NCBI GenBank assembly: GCA_009377755.1
Contig: WHTM01000031.1
Coordinates: forward strand, 1 to 61,790
Source: Hyphomicrobiales bacterium
Lineage (GTDB): Bacteria; Pseudomonadota; Alphaproteobacteria; Rhizobiales; Xanthobacteraceae
DNA length: 61,790 nucleotides
Direction of reading: 5' to 3'
The notes beneath the pieces are model-generated. The model had not been told where the DNA came from. It worked only from the letters and a program-made list of their open reading frames with translations, and made no database searches. The position numbers and the translations under genes are program-made. Below are positions 8,344 to 14,346 of this stretch, in pieces; position 1 is the stretch's first letter; each line of letters opens with the position of its first letter.

Positions 8344-9369
8344 ATGGCCCTCGCCCGCATCCGCCGCGACCGCGGCATCGACTACTGGCCCGGATTCGTC
8401 GACGCGCTGTCGACGCTGATCCTCGGCATCATCTTCCTGCTGACGGTCTTCGTGGTCGTCCAGTTCGTGCTCTCGCAGGAGATCACCGGCAAGGACACCG
8501 TCCTCTCGCGCCTGAACGCGCAGATCGCCCAGCTCACCGAGCTTCTGTCGCTGGAGAAGACCGGCAAACTGTCTCTCGAGGACGAACTGGCGCAATTGCG
8601 ATCGAGCTTGGTCACGGCGGAATCGGATCGCGACCGCCTGAAGGGGCTTTACGAGGGCCTCAGCAGCGGAGCAGCGACGGCTCACGGCAGAGCGAGCGAG
8701 CTCGCCACGCAACTCGACAGCCAGCAGCAGATATCGGCCCGGGCGCTCGCGCAGGTGGAAATCCTGAACCAGCAGATCGCCGCGCTGCGCCGGCAGCTCG
8801 CGGCCCTCGAATCCGCGCTCGATGTGTCCGAGAAGAAGGACAAGGATGCGCAGTCGCGCATCGCCGATCTCGGTCAGCGGCTCAATCTGGCGCTGGCGCG
8901 GCGCGTGCAGGAGCTGTCCCGCTACCGTTCCGATTTCTTCGGACGGCTGCGCGCGATCCTCGGCAATCGCCCGGATATCCGCGTCGTCGGGGACCGCTTC
9001 GTGTTCCAGTCGGAAGTCTTCTATGACGCCGGGCAGGCCACCCTCAAACCCGAGGGCCGCGCCGAGCTCGACAAGCTTGCCGCGGCGCTGCTCGATCTCG
9101 ACAAGCAGATCCCATCCGATATCGCCTGGGTTCTGCGCGTCGACGGGCACACCGACGTCCGGCCGATCGCCAGCACGCAATTTCCGTCGAACTGGCAGCT
9201 TTCGGCGGCGCGCGCCATTGCCGTCGTGCAGTACCTCATCAGCAAGGGCATCTCGCCGCAGCGCCTGGTCGCCGCCGGATTCGGCGAATTCCAGCCGATC
9301 GATCCGGGAAGCACCGACGAAGCCTACAGCCGCAACCGCCGCATCGAGCTGAAGCTGACGGAGCGGTGA
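8344..9369 (+). CDS. MotB/OmpA-like peptidoglycan-binding protein with coiled coil
   Basis: The 341-residue protein has one N-terminal membrane helix (about residues 18-44) and a long coiled coil (about 48-185) with many Leu/Glu/Gln heptads. A C-terminal OmpA domain (about 215-341) shows VDGHTDVRPI, NWQLSAARA and NRRIELKL. An aspartate (D20) sits at the start of the helix in YWPGFVDALSTL, matching the ion-conducting Asp of MotB-type stators. OmpA domains bind peptidoglycan. The pairing with the preceding MotA-like gene suggests a wall-anchored, proton- or sodium-driven unit of unknown task. Its stop codon overlaps the next start (TGATG). Confidence 0.87.
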   Translation: MALARIRRDRGIDYWPGFVDALSTLILGIIFLLTVFVVVQFVLSQEITGKDTVLSRLNAQIAQLTELLSLEKTGKLSLEDELAQLRSSLVTAESDRDRLKGLYEGLSSGAATAHGRASELATQLDSQQQISARALAQVEILNQQIAALRRQLAALESALDVSEKKDKDAQSRIADLGQRLNLALARRVQELSRYRSDFFGRLRAILGNRPDIRVVGDRFVFQSEVFYDAGQATLKPEGRAELDKLAAALLDLDKQIPSDIAWVLRVDGHTDVRPIASTQFPSNWQLSAARAIAVVQYLISKGISPQRLVAAGFGEFQPIDPGSTDEAYSRNRRIELKLTER

Positions 9370-9872
9370 TGCCCGGCGACGAGGCGCCCGAACTTGTCGT
9401 GCGGCCCATGCTGCTTGCCGATTTGCCCGAGACGCTCGACATCTGGGTTGCGGCTTGGCAAGCCGCCTATCCCGCGACCGATTTTGCGACGAGACGCGAT
9501 TCGACGGCGGGCCGGATTGCCGAGCTTGAGCGAACGGGGCCGCAGTCGCAGATCGTGACACGCGATGGCCGCATCGTTGGAGCCCTCGTCGTCGACCCGG
9601 ATACTGGGTATCTCGACCAGATCGTCGTCGCGATCGAGTGGCAGGGCACCGGCATCGCCGGCGTCCTGCCCGCTGAGGCACGACGGCTGTCGCCCGCGCA
9701 GCTCGACCTGCATGTCAACAAGGACAACGCACGCGCGATTCGCTTCTACAAAAAGAATGGATTCGTTGTGACGGGAGAGGACGTCAACCCGCGCTCGGGC
9801 GCGCCAATCTATCTCATGACCTGGCGATCGGGCTGCGCGCCCTCGAACTGCAGCTTGGCGAGCCGCGCGTAG
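9369..9872 (+). CDS. GNAT family N-acetyltransferase
   Basis: The 167-residue protein has the GNAT fold signals: an N-terminal [20 protein letters not shown], a [20 protein letters not shown] acetyl-CoA-binding region and [21 protein letters not shown]. The usual Q/R-x-x-G-x-G/A loop is represented by EWQGTGIA. The ATG at 9369 overlaps the stop of the preceding gene, implying coupling. The 3' end overlaps the convergent ABC transporter gene by 64 bases. The last 14 residues (after YLMTW) look like a recent extension into antisense of that gene. The substrate is unknown. Confidence 0.82.
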   Translation: MPGDEAPELVVRPMLLADLPETLDIWVAAWQAAYPATDFATRRDSTAGRIAELERTGPQSQIVTRDGRIVGALVVDPDTGYLDQIVVAIEWQGTGIAGVLPAEARRLSPAQLDLHVNKDNARAIRFYKKNGFVVTGEDVNPRSGAPIYLMTWRSGCAPSNCSLASRA

Positions 9873-11662
9873 AGGCCGCCGGCGCCAGCCAGCCGCTCGT
9901 GCGTACCTTCCTCGACGATGCGGCCATGATCCATCACCAGAATGCGGTCGCACGACAGCACCGTCGCCAGCCGGTGGGCGATGACCAGCGTCGTGCGCTG
10001 CTGCATCAGGCGTTCGAGCGCGGCCTGCACCAACGTCTCGCTCTCCGCGTCGAGCGCCGAGGTCGCCTCGTCGAGCAGGAGCAGCGGAGCATCACGCAGG
10101 ATCGCGCGGGCGATGGCGATCCGCTGGCGTTGACCGCCCGACAGCATCACGCCGCGCTCGCCAACCGGGGTCTCGTAGCCTTGCGGCAGACGCCGGATGA
10201 AATCATCGGCCAGCGCCAACTCGGCCGCGCGTTCGACCTCGCTGTCGCTCGCCTCCGGCCGGCCGAAGCAAATGTTTTCTCGCGCTGAGGCGGCGAAGAT
10301 CGCGGTGTCCTGCGGCACCAACGCGATGTGACGCCGCAGTTCGGACGGATCCGCATCGGCGATCGGAACGCCGTCGAACCGCACGATGCCGCCGGCCGGA
10401 TCGTAGAACCGCAGCAGCAGGTGAAAGATGGTACTTTTGCCCGCGCCGGACGGGCCGACGATCGCTACTTTTTCGCCGGGCCGCACCCGGAACGACACGC
10501 CGTCGAGCACGAAGGCTTGCGGTCGCGTCGGATAGGCGAAGCGGACATCGTCGAGGGAGACTTCGCCGCGCGCCGGCATTGGCAACGGCAGCGGACGCAC
10601 CGGCGCCTTGATGTCGACGCGTATGCCGAGGATTTCGAAAAGGCGCTCGGCGGCGCCAGAGGCCTGCGCGATCTCGCCCCAGACCTGCGACAATTCCCCG
10701 AGCGCTCCGGCCGCGAACACCGCGTAGAGGATGAACTGCCCCAGTCGTCCCGCGGTAATTCGTCCCTCGATGACATCCTGGGCGCCGACCCAGAGCACGA
10801 CCACAACGCTCGCGAAGACCAGGAAGATGCCGATGGCCGTGAGAATGGCGCGTGCCAGGATCGACGTGCGTGCCGCCGCGAAGGCGCGCTCGACCGCGGC
10901 GGCGAACCGCGCGATCGCCAGCCGCTCGTTGGTGAAGGCCTGCAGCGTGCGGATCGCGCCGATCAGTTCGGCGGCATAGGCGGAAGCGTCGGCGAGCGTG
11001 TCCTGCGCGGTGCGCGACCGCCGGCGCACCGCCCGGCCGAAGCCGACCAGCGGCAGCACGATCACCGGAATCGCCGCGAGTACGAATGCCGACAGCCGCG
11101 GATCGGTGATCACCATCATCGTCGCCGCGCCGACGAACAGCACAAGGTTGCGCAGCGCCACCGAGACCGCCGAGCCGACCGCGGCCTTGATCTGCGTGGT
11201 GTCGGCGGTCAGGCGCGACATCACCTCGCCGCTCTTGGCCTGATCGAAGAATGCCGCGCCGAGCCCCGTCAAGTGCGCGAACACGTCGCTGCGCAGGTCG
11301 GCAACGATGCGCTCGCCGAGCGTCGTGACCAGATAGAATCTGCTGGCGCTCGCCAGCGCCAGCAACGCCACGACGGCAATCATCACGGCGAAATAGCTGT
11401 CGATCAGCGTCAGCTTCTCGCCGGTGAAGCCGAAATCGATCATGCGGCGCACGGCGATCGGCACCGCCAGCGTCGTCAGCGCTGCGACCATCAGGGCGCA
11501 GAGCGCGGCAATGACGCGGCCGCGATACCGCTGCACATAGGGCCACAGCGATACCAGCGGACGCAGCTTCAGGCTGCGGGCCAATGGTCTTGGCTCGTCT
11601 GCCGCCTCCATAGGCGCTGCCGCCGCCCCCTCATTGCGATCGTTCGGCGATACGGCGGTCAT
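9809..11662 (-). CDS. ABC transporter, fused permease and ATPase (exporter type)
   Basis: The 617-residue half-transporter has an N-terminal type-1 exporter transmembrane domain (about residues 30-330, six helices). The nucleotide-binding domain has Walker [10 protein letters not shown] (about 396-404), signature [14 protein letters not shown] (about 504) and Walker [13 protein letters not shown] (about 530), with a following H-loop (IAHRLATV). Its architecture matches MsbA/LmrA-like multidrug or lipid exporters that work as dimers. The start at 11662 ([10 protein letters not shown]) is preferred to an upstream in-frame ATG at 11701, whose extra residues lack family similarity. It is divergent from rpmE. 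The cargo cannot be told from sequence. Confidence 0.9.
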   Translation of the reverse strand: MTAVSPNDRNEGAAAAPMEAADEPRPLARSLKLRPLVSLWPYVQRYRGRVIAALCALMVAALTTLAVPIAVRRMIDFGFTGEKLTLIDSYFAVMIAVVALLALASASRFYLVTTLGERIVADLRSDVFAHLTGLGAAFFDQAKSGEVMSRLTADTTQIKAAVGSAVSVALRNLVLFVGAATMMVITDPRLSAFVLAAIPVIVLPLVGFGRAVRRRSRTAQDTLADASAYAAELIGAIRTLQAFTNERLAIARFAAAVERAFAAARTSILARAILTAIGIFLVFASVVVVLWVGAQDVIEGRITAGRLGQFILYAVFAAGALGELSQVWGEIAQASGAAERLFEILGIRVDIKAPVRPLPLPMPARGEVSLDDVRFAYPTRPQAFVLDGVSFRVRPGEKVAIVGPSGAGKSTIFHLLLRFYDPAGGIVRFDGVPIADADPSELRRHIALVPQDTAIFAASARENICFGRPEASDSEVERAAELALADDFIRRLPQGYETPVGERGVMLSGGQRQRIAIARAILRDAPLLLLDEATSALDAESETLVQAALERLMQQRTTLVIAHRLATVLSCDRILVMDHGRIVEEGTHERLAGAGGLYARLAKLQFEGAQPDRQVMR

Positions 11663-11748
11663 CGTGTTGCGTGGCCTTCTCCCTGCGTCACCCTCGTGCA
11701 CTTAAGGGCGGGACAATGCCTCTCCGGCGGGACGGAGGCAATGCGCGC

Positions 11749-11777
11749 TTGTTTGCACGGCCTGCCTGGGCTATAGA
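11749..11777 (+). promoter_or_regulatory. candidate sigma-70-type promoter of rpmE
   Basis: TTGTTT at 11749-11754 and TATAGA at 11772-11777 are separated by 17 bases and end 29 bases before the rpmE ATG. Each hexamer matches four of six consensus positions, so this is a reasonable but unproven call. Confidence 0.4.
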
Positions 11778-11806
11778 GCCGCTACGCGAGCGCGCCGAGA
11801 AACACC

Positions 11807-12037
11807 ATGAAACCCGACACGCATCCCGACTACCACACGATCAAGGTCGTCATGACCGACGGTACCGAGTTCGAGACCCGCACCACTTGGGGCAAGCCGG
11901 GCGACACCATGCGGCTGGATATCGACCCGAAGTCGCATCCGGCCTGGACCGGCGGCCAGCAACAGCTGCTCGACCGCGGCGGCCGCCTGTCGCGCTTCCA
12001 GAAGAAATTCTCGGGCTTCCTCAAGACCGAGAAGTAG
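11807..12037 (+). CDS. rpmE: 50S ribosomal protein L31 (zinc-free type)
   Basis: The 76-residue ribosomal protein matches alphaproteobacterial L31 through [36 protein letters not shown] and FQKKFSGF. The CxxC zinc pairs of the C+ type L31 are absent, so this is the C- form, which is common in this class. It is monocistronic between the divergent ABC transporter and a dispersed repeat, with a candidate promoter at 11749-11777. Confidence 0.96.
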   Translation: MKPDTHPDYHTIKVVMTDGTEFETRTTWGKPGDTMRLDIDPKSHPAWTGGQQQLLDRGGRLSRFQKKFSGFLKTEK

Positions 12038-12050
12038 GCCGCTGGCGCAG

Positions 12051-12146
12051 CGTCATTGCGAGGAGGCGCAGCCGACGAAGCAGTCCAGGCGCGTCGAAGC
12101 ACTGGATTGCTTCGCCCTCTGCTACGCTGCGGGCTCGCAATGACGG
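12051..12146. repeat. dispersed repeat family D, copy 1
   Basis: Runs from CGTCATTGCGAGG to CTCGCAATGACGG and so forms a long imperfect hairpin with an internal GGATTGCTTCG. A related copy in a different arm order lies at 25056-25135. TCATTGCGAG / GCAATCCAG motifs are widely dispersed in proteobacterial genomes. It occupies the gap between convergent rpmE and rcdA, where no other terminator is visible. Confidence 0.8.
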
Positions 12147-12160
12147 ACGCGCGCCGGTTC

Positions 12161-12682
12161 TCAGACCCGATCCTGCTCGAAGGCGGCTTTGAGCAAGCCG
12201 AGTTGGCGTTCGACGGGGTTGCTCCAGGTCCGCGGCTCGCCGATTGGTGCGTGAATCGTGGCATCGAGGCGCATCACCTCGGTCTGCAGTTTCTTGGAGC
12301 GCGCGATCAGGCCCTGCAGCTTCTCCGGAAGCAGGGCGATCGCCTGCGGATCGCCGCGGTCGCCGGTGGAGAGCCGAACCTTGGTCTTTTCCTTGCTGGC
12401 CTGGGCAAGCGACATCTCGCCTTCCTTGACCGCCCGATGCAGCAACAGCCAGGACGCGAGCTGCATCAGCCGCGTGGTCAGCCGCATGCTTTCGGTGGCG
12501 TAGACCAGCGAGGCCGCCCGCGGCAGCTTCTTGGATTCTTGCCGGCCCGGACCGTCGAGATAGCTCGCGGTCTCCTCAACGAGCGCCATGCCGTCGCGAA
12601 ACAAAGCTGCAAAGACTGGGGACGTCGCAAGCCGCTCGCCGAAGGATACCGGCTCCACGTCAATCGCGGAATGTTCAGACAT
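12161..12682 (-). CDS. rcdA: RcdA-family regulator of CtrA degradation (DUF1465)
   Basis: The 173-residue protein matches the RcdA/DUF1465 family in the blocks FRDGMALVEETASYLDGPGRQESKKL and YATESMRLTTRLMQLASWLLLHRAV. In Caulobacter, RcdA is an adaptor that helps deliver CtrA and other substrates to ClpXP at the cell pole during the swarmer-to-stalked transition. The start at 12682 (MSEHSAIDVEPV) is chosen because the residues further upstream (MCVGLV) lack similarity. About 250 bases upstream is a perfect CtrA box, with a candidate small RNA in between. Function is inferred from family membership. Confidence 0.88.
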   Translation of the reverse strand: MSEHSAIDVEPVSFGERLATSPVFAALFRDGMALVEETASYLDGPGRQESKKLPRAASLVYATESMRLTTRLMQLASWLLLHRAVKEGEMSLAQASKEKTKVRLSTGDRGDPQAIALLPEKLQGLIARSKKLQTEVMRLDATIHAPIGEPRTWSNPVERQLGLLKAAFEQDRV

Positions 12683-12818
12683 GACTAGCCCCACGCACAA
12701 CGCAACGCCTCAACGGACGAGAGCATGGCTGTCCGAGGCGGCCGAGTCCAGCCTCTGCCCGACAAACCGTGCGACATAGTTGCCGGCCGGGTTTTTCGGG
12801 ATTCGACCCGATCGAGCC

Positions 12819-12847
12819 AAAAAAGGAGCCGCCGTCGCCGGCGGCTC
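12819..12847 (-). terminator. Rho-independent terminator of the candidate sRNA
   Basis: On the minus strand, a nine-base-pair stem GAGCCGCCG/CGGCGGCTC (plus-strand 12826-12834 and 12839-12847) with a four-base loop is followed by CC and then six T (plus-strand A run 12819-12824). It lies between the CtrA box and rcdA, so a transcript begun at the box would end here before rcdA. Confidence 0.75.
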
Positions 12848-12915
12848 AAAGTGATAACAGGGAGGCGTCAAACAGAGTGGACAGGAGCCACTCGATGTCC
12901 AAAAGTTGGACAATC
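12819..12915 (-). ncRNA. candidate small RNA, about 97 nt, downstream of a CtrA box
   Basis: Read on the minus strand, the segment folds into hairpin 1 (TGTCCAACTTTTGGACA), hairpin 2 (GAGTGG and CCACTC arms around CTCCTGT), a single-stranded stretch containing GACGCCTCCCTG with a CCUCC anti-Shine-Dalgarno motif, and a terminator hairpin followed by six U. The CtrA box at 12936-12950 lies about 20-35 bases before the first hairpin, where a CtrA-activated promoter would place it. No reading frame of note is present. Length and layout resemble conserved rhizobial trans-acting sRNAs such as EcpR1, but homology was not tested. The 5' end is estimated. Confidence 0.55.
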
Positions 12916-12935
12916 CGAGTAATGAACGAGAAAGC

Positions 12936-12950
12936 TTAACGATAAGTTAA
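12936..12950. promoter_or_regulatory. CtrA-binding box TTAA-N7-TTAA
   Basis: TTAACGATAAGTTAA is an exact match to the full CtrA consensus (TTAA, seven bases, TTAA). It lies between DUF1192 and rcdA, both on the minus strand, and directly upstream of the candidate small RNA. The motif is rare by chance in DNA this GC-rich. CtrA is the essential cell-cycle response regulator of alphaproteobacteria. Confidence 0.8.
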
Positions 12951-12989
12951 ATTTGAAACTATTTTCTCAATGCCGTGGCGATTTGGCGC

Positions 12990-13184
12990 CTACGTCTTGA
13001 AGAATTGATCGGCGGCGCTGCGGGTCGCCTGCTTGCGCGCAATGTCGGCCTCGAGCCGGGCGATCTCGTCCTGCAGCAGCCCGACCCGCTCCCGCAGCTC
13101 CTCGACCGCTAACAGCGTAAGGTCTTGGCCGATCTCGTGGGCCACCTTCCTCTTCGGCCTGTCGTCGTCGTCGATCGCCGGCAT
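12990..13184 (-). CDS. DUF1192 family small protein
   Basis: The 64-residue protein has an acidic/basic start (MPAIDDDDRPKRK). A short helical region follows (LAVEELRERVGLLQDEIARLEADIARKQ), predicted to form a coiled coil, and then a tail ADQFFK. This is the pattern of DUF1192 proteins, which are common in alphaproteobacteria and have no known function. The start at 13184 is preferred to an upstream in-frame ATG at 13232, whose extra 16 residues are not family-like. It is divergent from the quinone oxidoreductase gene and codirectional with rcdA, but the sRNA terminator separates it from rcdA. Confidence 0.8.
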   Translation of the reverse strand: MPAIDDDDRPKRKVAHEIGQDLTLLAVEELRERVGLLQDEIARLEADIARKQATRSAADQFFKT

Positions 13185-13289
13185 CGCATCTGCCTCCGGC
13201 CAAAGCCTAGCCCGGGCCACGCCGGTTGTCACATCCCCAAGTCCCGACTAAAGAATTTGCTGCCCTCCGAAACCGACCGAGAACCGCCG

Positions 13290-14294
13290 ATGAGCCAATT
13301 GCCCGCCGAAATGACCGCCATCGCCATCCGCGCGCCCGGAGGCCCGGAGGTGCTGGTGCCGGAGCAGCGGCCGGTCCCTGTGCCAGGGGCAGACGAGATC
13401 CTCGTCAAGGTGATGGCGGCCGGCGTCAACCGGCCGGACGTGATGCAGCGGAAGGGGCTCTACCCGCCGCCGCCCGGCGCCTCCGACATTCCCGGCCTGG
13501 AAATCGCCGGCATAGTGGCGGCACTCGGACCGCAGGCCACGCGCTGGAAGATCGGTGACCGGGTGATGGCCCTGGTCTCCGGGGGAGGCTATGCGGAATA
13601 CTGCTCCGCCCACGAAAGCCATGCGCTGGCGATCCCCAACGGCCTCTCGTTTGCCGAAGCGGCGGCTATTCCTGAGACCTTTTTCACGGTCTGGCACAAC
13701 GCATTCGAGCGCGGTGGCCTCAAGAGCGGCGAAACGCTGCTGATCCACGGCGGCACCTCCGGTATCGGCACTGCTGCAATCCAGCTCGCCAAGGCGTTCG
13801 GCGCCCGCGTTGTCGCCACCGCCGGCTCGGCGGAAAAATGCGAAGCCGCGCGCAAGCTCGGCGCCGATGCCGCCGTGAACTACAAGACCGACGATTTCGT
13901 CAAGGCGACCAAGGATGCCACCGGCGGCAAAGGCGCTGACGTCATCCTCGACATGGTCGGAGGCGACTACATCGAGCGCAATTACGAAGCCGCGGCGGTC
14001 GAGGGACGCATCGTCCAGATCGCGTTCCAGGGCAGCCCGAAGGCGATGGTTGATTTCCGCCGCATCATGCTCAAACGCTTGCATCATACCGGTTCGACGC
14101 TGCGGGCGCGCTCGGTGCCCGACAAGGCGGCTATCGCCGCCGCGGTTGCCGACAAGGTGCTGCCACTGATCGCAGCCGGCCGCGTCAGGCCGGTGATGGA
14201 CTCGAGCTTTCCCCTCACCGAGGCGCCGGCGGCGCATGCGCGCATGGAATCGAGCGTCCATATCGGCAAGATCGTGCTGATGGTCACAGAATGA
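13290..14294 (+). CDS. NAD(P)H:quinone oxidoreductase (zinc-free MDR family, PIG3/Qor type)
   Basis: The 334-residue medium-chain dehydrogenase/reductase has the GroES-like start (GAGP-like PGGPEVLVPEQRPVPVP, VNRPDVMQRKGLYPPPPGAS). The Rossmann dinucleotide motif is GGTSGIGTAAIQLAK (about residues 153-167), followed by GADAAVNYKTDDF. The catalytic zinc ligands of alcohol dehydrogenases are absent, which fits one- or two-electron reduction of quinones by NADPH. The ATG at 13290 gives MSQLPAEMTAIAI, the usual start. It is divergent from DUF1192. Confidence 0.9.
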   Translation: MSQLPAEMTAIAIRAPGGPEVLVPEQRPVPVPGADEILVKVMAAGVNRPDVMQRKGLYPPPPGASDIPGLEIAGIVAALGPQATRWKIGDRVMALVSGGGYAEYCSAHESHALAIPNGLSFAEAAAIPETFFTVWHNAFERGGLKSGETLLIHGGTSGIGTAAIQLAKAFGARVVATAGSAEKCEAARKLGADAAVNYKTDDFVKATKDATGGKGADVILDMVGGDYIERNYEAAAVEGRIVQIAFQGSPKAMVDFRRIMLKRLHHTGSTLRARSVPDKAAIAAAVADKVLPLIAAGRVRPVMDSSFPLTEAPAAHARMESSVHIGKIVLMVTE

Positions 14295-14346
14295 CCACGC
14301 CTCGGCCACCTTGTTCTTGCCGCAACCCGGGATTAGGCACCGCTGC

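Noticed and set aside
7354-9369. Zorya-type antiphage system (ZorAB)
   Set aside because: The MotA/MotB-like pair alone is not enough: no ZorC/D/E gene is present and the neighbours are housekeeping genes.
7321-9681. A 786-codon open frame antisense to the MotA-like and OmpA-like genes
   Set aside because: It is Arg/Ala/Gln-rich with no domain, and the opposite strand carries two clear genes; long antisense frames are expected at this GC content.
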